From contig NZ_VMNK01000015.1 of NCBI RefSeq assembly GCF_007625155.1, positions 483,711-547,710 of the forward strand: 64,000 bases of DNA, given 5' to 3'. The translations under genes were made by a program, and so were the position numbers. The stretch is from Denitromonas halophila (GTDB lineage Bacteria > Pseudomonadota > Gammaproteobacteria > Burkholderiales > Rhodocyclaceae). The notes under the pieces are model-generated. The model did not search any database and had not been told where the DNA came from. It worked only from the letters and a program-made list of their open reading frames with translations. This document shows, piece by piece, positions 36,144 through 47,803 of the stretch. Position 1 is the stretch's first letter. Each line of letters opens with the position of its first letter.

Positions 36144-38495
36144 ATGCAAATGGCAATTTTCGGTGTGCTTTTGGCATTGCTGATTGTTCAGCACGGTGCC
36201 AGCGTATTGCCTGTGTGGGGCAGCGCCGGGCTATGCCTTCTTGCCGCGGTCGTGGCCGTGGCATGTTGGTGCACGCGCAACGGGTGGCAACGGCAGGCAT
36301 TGTGCCTGATGCTCGGGCTGTCGGTCGGCGTAGCCTACGGAAGTCTCCGTGCGCAGTGGCGTCTGGCTGATCAGCTCGATGACGCATTCGATGGCGCAAC
36401 TTACATCTTGATCGGCACGGTGGTCGGTTTGCCGGGGCGACCAGACGACGGGCTGCGATTTGAGTTCGCACCCGATGTGGCCCCGGTCGGGCTTCCGAGT
36501 CGTTTGTCGCTGAGCTGGTATCCCAAGCCGGGGGCGGTGATCCCCACCATCGTGCCAGGTCAACGACTGATGATCGAGGCGCGATTGAAAGTGATTCGCG
36601 GCCAGCACAATCCGAATGGATTCGATTACGCGGGTTGGCAGTTTGCGCGCGGCGTGGGTGGGCTGGGGTATGTGCGCACACTGGCGCCGATCGACGCGCC
36701 TGTCGCGATGGGTGTCGGCGCGCGTATCGATCGTTGGCGCGACGCGATTCGGGCCCGAATCCACCGAAGTGTTGAACCAGACATTGCGGGCGTGCTCACT
36801 GCCATGGCGGTTGGCGATCAGCGCGGCATGTCGGACGCTACGTGGTCAAGCCTGCGCAACACCGGCACCGCGCATCTGGTGGCGATCTCCGGCCTGCATG
36901 TGTCGATTGTGGCGATGCTTTTCGGCGGCTTGGTGGGCTGGCTGTGGCGGCGTATTCCGCGCGCCGTGCTATGGCAGCCGGCGCAACGCGCTACCGTGGT
37001 GGCTGCCGCCGTGGCGGCATTGGCGTATGGCGCGCTGGCCGGGTTTGGCGTGCCGGTGACGCGCAGCGTCCTGATGCTGCTGACCGCCTGTGTGGCGCTG
37101 CTGTCGTCGCGTCGACCGCCGGCGAGCCGTATCTGGTTGCTGGCGCTGCTGGGGGTGATGGTGTTCGACCCCTGGTGCGTTATTTCAGCCGGTTTCTGGT
37201 TGTCGTTCGGCGCGGTCGGTGCGTTGATTCTCATGTTGTCAGGGCGCCACGGTGTGCGCGGCCGCGTGTCGGGGTTTGCATCGGCGCAACTGGCGGTCAC
37301 GGTATTGACAGCGCCCTTGCTGCTCGTGCTGTTCGGCCAGCTATCGCTGGTGTCGCCCCTTGCCAATGCGGTGGCGATTCCGCTGGTGAGCATTCTTGTG
37401 GTGCCTCTGGTATTGCTGGGTGCGCTCTTGCCGGGCGATTTCTTCCTGGTCATGGCGGCGTTTGTGATGGAACACCTGATGAGCGTGCTGACCTGGGCTG
37501 CCGATCTGCCGTTCGCGGTCTGGTCGATGGCAACGCCGCCAGTGTCACTGATGCTGCTTGCCCTGGTCGGTGCCTTGTGGGGCATCATGCCGCGCGGTAC
37601 GCCGTGGCGCGTGCTGGGCTGGGTGGCGTGGGCGCCGGTGCTGCTGTGGTCGCCGCCGCGCCCGTCGGCGGGTACGTTCGAGGCCCGGGTGATTGATGTC
37701 GGGCAGGGCTTGGCGGTGCATGTGCGTACCGCCAAGCATGATGTGCTCTACGACACCGGCCCCGGTTACTACCGCGGGGGCGATGCGGGCGAACGCCATG
37801 TGGTGCCCTACCTGCAAGACGCTGGCGTCGGTACGTTGGATTTGCTGGTGGTCTCGCACGACGACATGGACCACGCCGGCGGCGCCGTTAGCGTATTGCG
37901 CAGCTTTCCCGTCCGTCGTCTTGTGACGGGGCAGGGGGTGGCTTTGGGCGCTGGCCCGGCGCCGACACCGTGCCATGCGGGGAAAGCCTGGATCTGGGAC
38001 GGTGTGACGTTCCGCTGGCTGCACCCGGCGGCGGATGCGCAGTTTCGTGACGACAACGACCGTTCGTGCGTGCTGCATGTCTCGGTGCCCGGCGGGTCAC
38101 TCTTGTTGCCTGGCGATGTGTCGTCCCGCGCTGAACGCGCGGTGGCTGCGGTGGGTGGATGGCCGACAAGCACGGTGGTGGTGGCGCCTCACCACGGCAG
38201 TCGCAGCGCATCCTCCGAGGCTTTGGTGGCGGCGGTCAATGCCGACCATGTGGTGTTCTCCAGTGCCTATGGGAATGCGTTCGGGCATCCGGTGGTGACG
38301 GTGCTTGAGCGTTGGCACGATGCGGGCGCGCGGATTTGGCGTACCGACCTGCAAGGGGCGGTGTCCGTGCGGCTGGGTACAACCGGTGCGCGGCTTGGCG
38401 GCGAGCACGCAGAGCGGCCCCGATATTGGCATCGCAAGCGTGCAGATCCCAGGCGGGCCGATGCTAGACTGATGTCCTCTGCCTCGGTCGAATGA
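36144..38495 (+). CDS. comEC: DNA internalisation protein ComEC/Rec2
   Basis: About 783 residues from ATG 36144; the frame extends upstream to 36072 but the earlier part is not family-like, and the exact start is uncertain. N-terminal DUF4131 region with membrane segments and an OB-like soluble part (about 90-200), central competence membrane domain (HLVAISGLHVSIVAMLFGG, then many TM segments), and C-terminal metallo-beta-lactamase domain (from about 545: ARVIDVGQGLAVHV, VSHDDMDHAGG, APHHGSRSASS). It forms the inner-membrane channel for single-stranded DNA in natural transformation. That is relevant to the integron nearby, because incoming single strands are substrates for cassette capture. 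Confidence 0.93.
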   Translation: MQMAIFGVLLALLIVQHGASVLPVWGSAGLCLLAAVVAVACWCTRNGWQRQALCLMLGLSVGVAYGSLRAQWRLADQLDDAFDGATYILIGTVVGLPGRPDDGLRFEFAPDVAPVGLPSRLSLSWYPKPGAVIPTIVPGQRLMIEARLKVIRGQHNPNGFDYAGWQFARGVGGLGYVRTLAPIDAPVAMGVGARIDRWRDAIRARIHRSVEPDIAGVLTAMAVGDQRGMSDATWSSLRNTGTAHLVAISGLHVSIVAMLFGGLVGWLWRRIPRAVLWQPAQRATVVAAAVAALAYGALAGFGVPVTRSVLMLLTACVALLSSRRPPASRIWLLALLGVMVFDPWCVISAGFWLSFGAVGALILMLSGRHGVRGRVSGFASAQLAVTVLTAPLLLVLFGQLSLVSPLANAVAIPLVSILVVPLVLLGALLPGDFFLVMAAFVMEHLMSVLTWAADLPFAVWSMATPPVSLMLLALVGALWGIMPRGTPWRVLGWVAWAPVLLWSPPRPSAGTFEARVIDVGQGLAVHVRTAKHDVLYDTGPGYYRGGDAGERHVVPYLQDAGVGTLDLLVVSHDDMDHAGGAVSVLRSFPVRRLVTGQGVALGAGPAPTPCHAGKAWIWDGVTFRWLHPAADAQFRDDNDRSCVLHVSVPGGSLLLPGDVSSRAERAVAAVGGWPTSTVVVAPHHGSRSASSEALVAAVNADHVVFSSAYGNAFGHPVVTVLERWHDAGARIWRTDLQGAVSVRLGTTGARLGGEHAERPRYWHRKRADPRRADARLMSSASVE

Positions 38496-38505
38496 GTGTT
38501 TGAAC

Positions 38506-39411
38506 ATGGATCTTTTGAAATCCCAGAGCGGCTGGATGGGCTCGCCTCCGTCGGAGATGCGTCATCGTACGGTGCAATGCGCCGGCGCACACGGTCTGCA
38601 TCGCATGGCCTATACCGAGTGGGGTGACCCGAGGAATCCGCGGGTGTTGGTGTGCGTGCATGGCTTGACGCGCAATGGCCGGGATTTCGATTTTCTTGCT
38701 GCAGCGTTGTCGCAGCATTACCGCGTGGTCTGCCCCGATGTGGTCGGTCGGGGCCGCAGCGAGTGGCTGAGCGTCAAAACGGAGTATGGGTTTCCGCAAT
38801 ACGTGGCCGATATGGTGACCCTGATCGCGCGGCTGGATGTGCCCGAAGTGCATTGGGTCGGCACCTCGATGGGCGGGCTGATCGGCATGTGCCTGGCGTC
38901 CTTGCCCGGCACGCCGATCAAGCGCCTGGTGCTCAATGACGTGGGGCCGATGATTACCGTCGAGTCCATCGAGCGTATTGCGGAGTATGTGGGCGCTGCA
39001 CCGGTCTTTGCCGATCTTGATACGGCAGAACGCTACATCCGCGAGGTGAGTGCGCCTTTCGGGCCCTTGACCGACGCACAGTGGCGCCATCTCACCGAGC
39101 ATGCGGTGAGCGCTGTCGATGGCGGGCTGGCCATGGTCTACGATCCGGGCATTGCCGAGGCGTTTCGCAAGACGCCCCTGTCCGCCGACGTCGACTTGTG
39201 GGCAATGTACGACGCCATTTCGTGTCCGACCCTGGTCATCCGCGGCGCGGAGTCTGATTTGCTGCTGCACGAAACGGCGCAGGAGATGAGCCGTCGGGGG
39301 CCTAAGGCGTCGCTGGTGGAGTTTGAAGGGATCGGTCATGCACCCATGTTGCTGGATGCACGCCAGATCGAAGCGGTCAGTCAGTTTCTACTGGCCGACT
39401 CAGGTCGCTGA
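38506..39411 (+). CDS. alpha/beta hydrolase
   Basis: 301 residues from ATG 38506. Alpha/beta-hydrolase core: oxyanion region VCVHGLTRNGRDF, nucleophile elbow GTSMGG (Ser), acid in the late strand (IRGAESDLLL) and catalytic His in GIGHAPML. No signal peptide. The substrate cannot be told. No strong ribosome binding site precedes the ATG. Confidence 0.88.
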   Translation: MDLLKSQSGWMGSPPSEMRHRTVQCAGAHGLHRMAYTEWGDPRNPRVLVCVHGLTRNGRDFDFLAAALSQHYRVVCPDVVGRGRSEWLSVKTEYGFPQYVADMVTLIARLDVPEVHWVGTSMGGLIGMCLASLPGTPIKRLVLNDVGPMITVESIERIAEYVGAAPVFADLDTAERYIREVSAPFGPLTDAQWRHLTEHAVSAVDGGLAMVYDPGIAEAFRKTPLSADVDLWAMYDAISCPTLVIRGAESDLLLHETAQEMSRRGPKASLVEFEGIGHAPMLLDARQIEAVSQFLLADSGR

Positions 39412-39412
39412 T

Positions 39413-39444
39413 CACCGGCGAGGCGGTGCATGCCTCGCCAGGTG
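39413..39444. terminator. hairpin between convergent genes
   Basis: A perfect 8-bp stem GGCGAGGC / GCCTCGCC with extra outer CACC / GGTG pairs, between the hydrolase and the LivK-like gene. There is no T-run. Confidence 0.45.
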
Positions 39445-39454
39445 TCCGTCGTAC

Positions 39455-40591
39455 TCAGCGCAGCAGGCGGCCGTTGCGATCGAGAATCGAGATGTCGGTG
39501 TAGCTTGAGCCATCGTGACTGGCGCTGCCATAGCGAATGGTCACGCCGCCGGCGTCGAAGGTCCCCAACTCGTTCAGTGCTGCCAGAATGCGTGGCCGCG
39601 TGGACTCCCCGGCACGACGAATGCCTTCGACCAGCACCTTGGCCATCAGATAGCCCTCGAGAATGGTGTGATCGGGAGCCTCCTTGGCGCCGATTCGTTG
39701 AAGGTCTTCGCTCAGATCGCGGCTGATGGTGATGGCCTGTGATTCCGGTTTGGGCACGACCTGGACAATGCCCAGCCCATGGGCCATTTTGCTACCGATC
39801 TTTTCGGCCACTTGCGGCCCGGCCGTGACCGACACCGCAATCATCATGGCAAAGCTGCCGGCCTCGCGCATGCCTTTGACAAAGGCACTGCTGGCGGCGG
39901 TATTGGAGACCAGAATGATGCCGTTCGGGTCGGTCGCATGGATGGATTTGATTGCCTCTTCCACCTCGGTCGTGCCTTTTTTGTAGGCCCCCACGGCAAC
40001 GAGATCCATGCCGGATGCCGCGAGCGCTTTCTTGGCGGCAACCAGGCCATCCTCACCGAAGGGGTCATCCTGATGGAGCACCGCAATGCGCTTCAGCCCC
40101 ATGCTCTGCATCTGTCGAACAATGGTGTCGACTTCAGCGGCATAGCTGGCGCGAGTGTGAAAGATGTGGGTCGGCACGGGTTCGCGCAGGATCATCGCGC
40201 CCGAGCGCACGCCGACCAGGGGAATGCCGGCTTTTTCGAGCAGGCCTTCCTTGAGCACCGCCGCCACGTTGCCGGTGCCGACCAGGCCCACGAGTGCGAC
40301 GGGGGCTTCCTTGTCGATCAGGTCGCTCGTTTGCACGAGGGTTTCCTTGACCTTGTATCCGTCATCGCGGGTCACCAGCTTGAGCTTGCTGCCGCGAATG
40401 CCGCCGGCGGCATTGATACGTCCGAAATAGGCTTGAATGCCGAGATTGACGCCTTTGCCGGTGGGGGCCAGCGTGCCGGTAAATGGGGCGACCTGACCGA
40501 TCACAATGTCGGCAGCCAGGGCAGGGAGCGACATTGCCGAGACGGCAAGACTCAACATGAGGGCGCGAAGCGTGCGGGGTGTTCCGGTCAT
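39455..40591 (-). CDS. ABC transporter substrate-binding protein (LivK-like)
   Basis: 378 residues. Signal peptide (LMLSLAVSAMSLPALAA, cleavage near residue 27), then a type I periplasmic binding fold of the branched-chain amino acid family: VIGQVAPFTGTLAPTGKGV, INAAGGIRGSKLKLV, and VGLVGTGNVAAVL. No permease or ATPase genes are next to it, so it either serves a distant Liv-type transporter or works as a sensor protein. Ligand unknown. Confidence 0.88.
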   Translation of the reverse strand: MTGTPRTLRALMLSLAVSAMSLPALAADIVIGQVAPFTGTLAPTGKGVNLGIQAYFGRINAAGGIRGSKLKLVTRDDGYKVKETLVQTSDLIDKEAPVALVGLVGTGNVAAVLKEGLLEKAGIPLVGVRSGAMILREPVPTHIFHTRASYAAEVDTIVRQMQSMGLKRIAVLHQDDPFGEDGLVAAKKALAASGMDLVAVGAYKKGTTEVEEAIKSIHATDPNGIILVSNTAASSAFVKGMREAGSFAMMIAVSVTAGPQVAEKIGSKMAHGLGIVQVVPKPESQAITISRDLSEDLQRIGAKEAPDHTILEGYLMAKVLVEGIRRAGESTRPRILAALNELGTFDAGGVTIRYGSASHDGSSYTDISILDRNGRLLR

Positions 40592-40706
40592 GGTGTTTGC
40601 CGTTCCTTTTTGATAAGCGTATGCGCGTGCGTAGTCTTATCGACCGCGCGCGCGCACACTTGAGCGCGGGCACGGTATTGATTGTTTCTCGTCGGCTGGA
40701 GTGCCC

Positions 40707-41876
40707 TTAATGCAGGTGGCGCGGCATCTGCTCGTCGGGCGTTTCGGGAAGTTCGGCATGAACCGCTTCGCCCTCGGGTGAGGGATAGAGCGGGGCGCCG
40801 CAATCGTCGCAGTACTCCATTGGAAAACGGTGGTCCAGCGACAGAATCTCGGTCACGCCACTTTCGCGCAGTGTGGCTTCGATCTGCGCGAGCACGTCGG
40901 GGCCATCGTCTTCGGCGCCAAGCAAGGGCCAGACAATGCCGTGCACGACCTGATCGGCGTTCTTCAGGGTCAGACCGATTCGGAACTCCTCCAACTGGAG
41001 GTCGTGGAAGGGCGCGATGATCGCGCGCAGATTCGACGCCGGTGCCTCAAGTGTTGCACCAAGAAAAGCCACCGATGCACGCACTGCGTAGGCGCGGCTT
41101 TCGCGATCGGCGCGGCGCGAAGCGGCAAAGTAGGCGTCGGGCAAGACCACTTCGACGGCGCACCCGGGGAGCAGCGGAATCAGGCAGGCGCCGCCCTGGC
41201 TGCGCCACTGGGTGAGCGCGTGGTCGCGATCGCCGGCGTTTTCCTGCCAGCGGAACATCGGCGTGCCGCGCGGGACGGCCACGGCAAACAGCAGATAACG
41301 GGTGTCGGACAGAAACTGCGTGGTTTCGGGTAGCGACGCCACGTCAATCGACAAGTCCTGATCGGCCTGGGCCGCCACGCCGATCTCCTCGGCGAAACGT
41401 GCCGTATTGCAATAGCCGACGGGCAGTTGGTCCGGGCTGAACAGGTAGTTGGCGACCGACAGCCGCACATCGTCGGCCAGCACGTGCGCCTGCAGATGTA
41501 CGCGCAAATTGGCCAGCACCGCATCAGAAATGGCGAGCGCCGGAATGCGGTAGCGCGACCACGACAGCAGCGGCGCGGCGACCAGCAGCACGTCTTCATC
41601 GGCGAGCTTGCGGCCGGCGTTTTCGGCGCGGGATTCGACAAAATCGGCGAGCTCGTCATAGGCCGTCAGGCTGCTCGAATAGAGCTGGTCGAGCGCGCTG
41701 TTGATGGTGTCTTCGTCGCCTTCGTCCAGCAACTGGTCAATCAGCTCGGTGAGCTGGTTTTCCCAAAACCGGTCTTCGGCACGGCTGCCGGATTCGGCCA
41801 GACCGTTGGCCAGCCAGACGAGACGCTCGGCGTCGGGCCCGAGGCCGCTGCGGCGTTTGCTACGGGGACGTTTCAT
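40707..41876 (-). CDS. DUF2863 family protein
   Basis: 389 residues, soluble and acidic, no signal peptide. A Lys/Arg start (MKRPRSKRRSGLGPDAERLV), a helical N-half (ENQLTELIDQLLDEGDEDT) and a mixed C-half ending with a CGAPLYPSPEG segment that has a Cys pair (YCDDCGAPLY), possibly a zinc knuckle. DUF2863 is, as far as I know, confined largely to betaproteobacteria and uncharacterised. Confidence 0.78.
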   Translation of the reverse strand: MKRPRSKRRSGLGPDAERLVWLANGLAESGSRAEDRFWENQLTELIDQLLDEGDEDTINSALDQLYSSSLTAYDELADFVESRAENAGRKLADEDVLLVAAPLLSWSRYRIPALAISDAVLANLRVHLQAHVLADDVRLSVANYLFSPDQLPVGYCNTARFAEEIGVAAQADQDLSIDVASLPETTQFLSDTRYLLFAVAVPRGTPMFRWQENAGDRDHALTQWRSQGGACLIPLLPGCAVEVVLPDAYFAASRRADRESRAYAVRASVAFLGATLEAPASNLRAIIAPFHDLQLEEFRIGLTLKNADQVVHGIVWPLLGAEDDGPDVLAQIEATLRESGVTEILSLDHRFPMEYCDDCGAPLYPSPEGEAVHAELPETPDEQMPRHLH

Positions 41877-41958
41877 GAAATCTTGCCCTGGGGTTTGAAG
41901 GGGCCGGCCCGAGGGCGGGCTGGCCCGAGGGAGCGGGGCGCCATTCTACATGGCCGAA

Positions 41959-42789
41959 TCAATAACCTCGCTTGTTCAGATGGACGTCCTGCATGATCTT
42001 GGTGGCAATCTCTTCAATCGAGCGTGCGGTCGAGTCCAGCCAGGGGATGCGCTCACGCTCCATCAGCCGCTTGGCTGCGTCGATCTCGTAGTGACAATTG
42101 TCGAGCGAGGCATAGACGCTGTCGGGCCGGCGCTCCTGGCGGATTTGCGACAGACGCTCCGCACTGATGGTCAGGCCGAAGAGTTTGCGGCGATGCTTGT
42201 GGAGTTCGGTCGGCAGCTTGCTGCGCTCGAAGTCTTCGGGAATCAGCGGATAGTTCGCTGCCTTGACGCCGAACTGCATCGCCAGATACAGGCTGGTCGG
42301 CGTCTTGCCCGAGCGCGATACGCCGACGAGGATCACGTCGGAGACATCGAGTTCGGCGTGCGAGACGCCGTCGTCGTGCGCCAGCGCGAAGTTGATCGCC
42401 TCGATACGGTTCTTGTAGTCGAGACTGTCCGCAATGCCGTGGAAGCGGCCCACCGTGTGGGTGGAGCGTTGGCCAAGCTCTTGCTCAAGCGGCTCGATGA
42501 AGCGCTCGAACAGGTCAAGAAAAAGCGCGTCGGCGTTGCGCAGGCCGGCCACGAGTTCAGGCCCGACCAGCGAATTGAAGACAATCGGACGGGTACCATC
42601 GCTGCGGCCGGCTTCACGAATGCGTGTGGCGCAGTCCCGCGCTTTTTCGATTGAATCGACAAAAGGCAGGCGGACTTGCTTGAAGCGCATGTCCGGAAAC
42701 TGGGCAAGCAAACTATGGCCGAGTGTTTCAGCCGTGATGCCGGTGCCGTCGGAGATAAAAAATACGGTGCGAGTAGAGTGTTCTGTCAT
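41959..42789 (-). CDS. ppsR: PEP synthetase regulatory kinase/pyrophosphorylase
   Basis: 276 residues of the DUF299/PSRP family, which uses ADP to phosphorylate and phosphate to reactivate PEP synthetase. Starts [22 protein letters not shown]-loop [17 protein letters not shown] around residue 150; tail [11 protein letters not shown]. It is divergent from ppsA, its target, with 107 bp between the start codons, which supports the assignment. Confidence 0.95.
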   Translation of the reverse strand: MTEHSTRTVFFISDGTGITAETLGHSLLAQFPDMRFKQVRLPFVDSIEKARDCATRIREAGRSDGTRPIVFNSLVGPELVAGLRNADALFLDLFERFIEPLEQELGQRSTHTVGRFHGIADSLDYKNRIEAINFALAHDDGVSHAELDVSDVILVGVSRSGKTPTSLYLAMQFGVKAANYPLIPEDFERSKLPTELHKHRRKLFGLTISAERLSQIRQERRPDSVYASLDNCHYEIDAAKRLMERERIPWLDSTARSIEEIATKIMQDVHLNKRGY

Positions 42790-42896
42790 GGGTCAAGGTA
42801 TGGTTAACGTTTCGGGTATACCCGTCTTTGCCGCAAAGCAGCAATTCCTTGTAAACTCCGATTTTCAGTTTTTCTGACTCCTTCTGGAAGAGCCCC

Positions 42897-45263
<2,367 letters not shown>

Positions 45264-45278
45264 GTCCGTTGTTAGCCC

Positions 45279-45319
45279 AAGCCGGCTTGGGGCGTTGCGT
45301 CGCGCCCTCAAGCCGGCTT
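45279..45319 (+). terminator. long hairpin after ppsA
   Basis: AAGCCGGCTTG and CAAGCCGGCTT pair over 11 bp, continued inward by GGGCG / CGCCC. It begins 15 bp past the ppsA stop. The T-tract after it is poor (GCTTATT), so efficiency is uncertain. A second nested hairpin (CCGACA / TGTCGG around TTGCG / CGCAA) lies at 45361-45394. Confidence 0.6.
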
Positions 45320-45476
45320 GCTTATTGCCGATACAGTGCTAGACTTTCGCGGTTACGACTCCGACAGAATCTTGCGATAACGCAATTTTGTCGGATCCGA
45401 TCTATGGGATGATCACGCGGCTCGATGGGCTTTTCCATCAGTAGCGAATCAGACAGACTCGACGGAGTGGAAACGA

Positions 45477-46406
45477 ATGGCCTTCGTCATTCTCTCCGCC
45501 AAGGCGCTGACCCAGTCCAAGGTCCGCACGGTTAGTGGGCGGACTTTTTTGCTGGGCGTCTCGGCAGCAGTATTGCTAACGCTTGCGAGCGGCATTTGGC
45601 TCGGCACGCGGCTTGTTGAGCCGCCGGAGCCAATTCTTGTGGCGACAGTCGATGAGGCTGCGGTCAGTATCGACGCGCCCGAAGACAAATTCGTGATCGA
45701 CCGCCTTGGCGAACTCACCGGTCGCCTGTTCCGTCTTGAATCCGATGCCAAAACCCTCGCCAATCGCGTGGGTGTACTCAACGCCTTCGAGCGGCGCCTC
45801 AAAGGCAACGCTACGCCGGGTGTTGCCAAAACCGGCCCCGCGGGCGGCCCCATGATTCCGCCGATTGGCGAAACCTTTCTACGCAAGCAGGCTTTCGACT
45901 TCAGCTCGGCGCAAACCGGTCTGGATCAGCTCGAAGATGAACTCGCGCGTCTTGACCAGGTGCTCTCGTCCATTGACGAGCGCGCATCGACACGCAAATT
46001 GTCCTACATGATTTTCCCCAGCCGTCCGCCGGTCACCGAAGGGCGTCGCAGTTCGGTGTTTGGGAACCGCTACGATCCGTTTACCGGACGTCGTGCCTTC
46101 CATAGTGGTCAAGATTTTGCTGCACCATCGGGCACCCCGATTCGCGCCAGCGCAGGTGGCAAGGTCATTGAAGCCGGGTATCACCGTGAGTATGGCAACA
46201 AGGTCGAAATCGACCACGGCAATGGCTTGGTCACTCGCTATGCGCATGCCTCGAAGCTCTATGTGAAAGAAGGCGATGTGGTCACGCCGGGTCAGAAAAT
46301 CGCAGCGGTCGGTTCAACCGGCCGTTCGACCGGCCCGCACCTGCATTTCGAAATTCTGGAAAACGGCGAGTTTGTGGATCCGGTGCACTACCTCGCCGGC
46401 TCCTGA
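45477..46406 (+). CDS. M23 family metallopeptidase
   Basis: 309 residues. A single N-terminal membrane anchor (about 22-45), a helical stalk (about 65-180), then an M23/LytM domain (about 195-305) with zinc and catalytic motifs HSGQDFAAPSGTP (H-x3-D) and HLHFEI (H-x-H); both are complete, so it is likely an active peptidoglycan endopeptidase on the periplasmic side. The next genes encode a coiled-coil membrane protein and a bactofilin, a grouping like the cell-shape modules of Helicobacter (Csd1/CcmA) and others. Confidence 0.92.
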   Translation: MAFVILSAKALTQSKVRTVSGRTFLLGVSAAVLLTLASGIWLGTRLVEPPEPILVATVDEAAVSIDAPEDKFVIDRLGELTGRLFRLESDAKTLANRVGVLNAFERRLKGNATPGVAKTGPAGGPMIPPIGETFLRKQAFDFSSAQTGLDQLEDELARLDQVLSSIDERASTRKLSYMIFPSRPPVTEGRRSSVFGNRYDPFTGRRAFHSGQDFAAPSGTPIRASAGGKVIEAGYHREYGNKVEIDHGNGLVTRYAHASKLYVKEGDVVTPGQKIAAVGSTGRSTGPHLHFEILENGEFVDPVHYLAGS

Positions 46407-46418
46407 CGCCGACGCCCC

Positions 46419-46781
46419 GTGACCTGGTTTCGTCGCAAATCCGAAACACGCGATCTGTCGAACGACGCCTTTGTTCTGGCGACGGAGAAGCAGCAGCGAC
46501 GCAACTGGACGCCGTTACTGCTGATCGTTCTGATTGGCAGCGCCGCTTATGCCGGCCTGCAGTACTTTGAAGCGCAACTCATCCCCGCCACTGACCGAGT
46601 CGCTGAACTCGAGCGTGAAAACGCCAAGCTTCGCGACGAGCTCGAATTGCAACGGATGAACCTCAGCGTCGAGCAAGCCACGCGCGCCGAACTCGAAAAG
46701 GAACTGAGCGCTCGTTCCGCGGAAATCAGTCGTCTGGGTGACGAGTTGGCATTCTTCAAGAACGCCCAGAAAAAGCCGTAA
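46419..46781 (+). CDS. membrane-anchored coiled-coil protein
   Basis: 120 residues with GTG start 12 nt after the M23 stop. A cytoplasmic N-tail of about 30 residues, one membrane span (about 31-50, WTPLLLIVLIGSAAYAGLQYF), then a periplasmic coiled coil (about 58-115, VAELERENAKLRDELELQ...) with regular leucine spacing. No family recognised. The position between an M23 endopeptidase and a bactofilin suggests a linker between cytoskeleton and cell-wall enzyme. Confidence 0.7.
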   Translation: MTWFRRKSETRDLSNDAFVLATEKQQRRNWTPLLLIVLIGSAAYAGLQYFEAQLIPATDRVAELERENAKLRDELELQRMNLSVEQATRAELEKELSARSAEISRLGDELAFFKNAQKKP

Positions 46782-46857
46782 ACTTCCCAATCTGCTTTAA
46801 GTGCATCGCAATGACGCACCGAACTTTGTGCGCCCCCGCATTCGAGGAGAATTTCCC

Positions 46858-47316
46858 ATGTTTGGCAAAAAAAAATCAGACAACGCTAAGTCTATTGAAA
46901 TCAACAAGTTGTCCAGTTTGATTGCGGATAATGTCGAAATTGTCGGTGATGTGATTTTTTCTGACGGTCTGCGCGTCGATGGCCGAATCGAAGGCAACGT
47001 CATCAACAAGGGCGACGAGCGCGGCTTGCTTGTCCTGAGCGAGCGAGGTTGCATTGAAGGCAGCGTTCGAACGCATGATGCGGTCATTAATGGCACAATC
47101 ATCGGCGATGTGACGGTCTCGCACTTTCTGGAGCTTCAGCCGAAGGCGCGCGTGACTGGCAACATCAGCTACAGCCAGTTGCAGATGGATTGCGGCGCCT
47201 CGGTGGACGGCAAGCTCGAGAAGCTCGAAGAGGCGGATGCGGGCACCAAAGTCGTCAAACTGGGCAGCACCCCGACGGCGGCGCCCGTTGCCGCAGCGTC
47301 TGGCAAAAAAGACTAA
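46858..47316 (+). CDS. bactofilin family protein
   Basis: 152 residues from ATG 46858, with GGAG about 10 nt upstream. A short Lys-rich N-tail, a right-handed beta-helix DUF583 core (about 20-120) with the repeated pattern DGLRVDGRIEGNV, GCIEGSVRTHDAVINGTIIGDV, and a disordered Ala/Pro tail. Bactofilins polymerise without nucleotide and position cell-wall enzymes. The upstream M23 peptidase fits that role. Confidence 0.93.
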   Translation: MFGKKKSDNAKSIEINKLSSLIADNVEIVGDVIFSDGLRVDGRIEGNVINKGDERGLLVLSERGCIEGSVRTHDAVINGTIIGDVTVSHFLELQPKARVTGNISYSQLQMDCGASVDGKLEKLEEADAGTKVVKLGSTPTAAPVAAASGKKD

Positions 47317-47341
47317 GCAAACGCTGCTTTAGAGGACTTTC

Positions 47342-47794
47342 ATGGAATTTGTGCCCACCTGGTGGCACTGGCTGGTCGTGGGTATCGTCTTGATGCTTGC
47401 CGAGCTGGCCATCCCCGCATTTTTTGTTATCTGGTTCGGCCTGGGCGCCGTCCTGGTCGGTTTGCTGTTGCTCGTTGCGCCGGCCCTGTCGCTGACGGTT
47501 CAGTTGCTGTTGTGGACGGTTGCGTCGGTGGGGCTGACGGTGTTGTGGTTTCGCGTGTTCCGGACTGATCAGCACAAAACCCGGATCGGTCAGGCTGGCG
47601 GCACGGTGATCGGGGAGGTCGGCCTGCTGACCACGCCGGTTGCGCCCTTTCAGCCCGGCCAGGTGCGTTTCCAGAAACCCGTACTTGGGGCCGAGCAGTG
47701 GGAATGCCGGGCCGAAGACACCATCGCCTCGGGTGAGCGCGTGCGTGTGCTGTCGGTTGAAGGTAGTTACGTTAACGTCATCAAACATCACTAA
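47342..47794 (+). CDS. NfeD family protein
   Basis: 150 residues: two or three membrane segments (about 8-75) followed by the short OB-fold NfeD domain (about 85-145, GQAGGTVIGEVGLLT, ERVRVLSVEGSYVNV). It pairs with the stomatin gene 9 nt downstream, the standard NfeD-SPFH arrangement thought to organise membrane microdomains. Confidence 0.9.
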   Translation: MEFVPTWWHWLVVGIVLMLAELAIPAFFVIWFGLGAVLVGLLLLVAPALSLTVQLLLWTVASVGLTVLWFRVFRTDQHKTRIGQAGGTVIGEVGLLTTPVAPFQPGQVRFQKPVLGAEQWECRAEDTIASGERVRVLSVEGSYVNVIKHH

Positions 47795-47803
47795 GGGAAT
47801 AGC

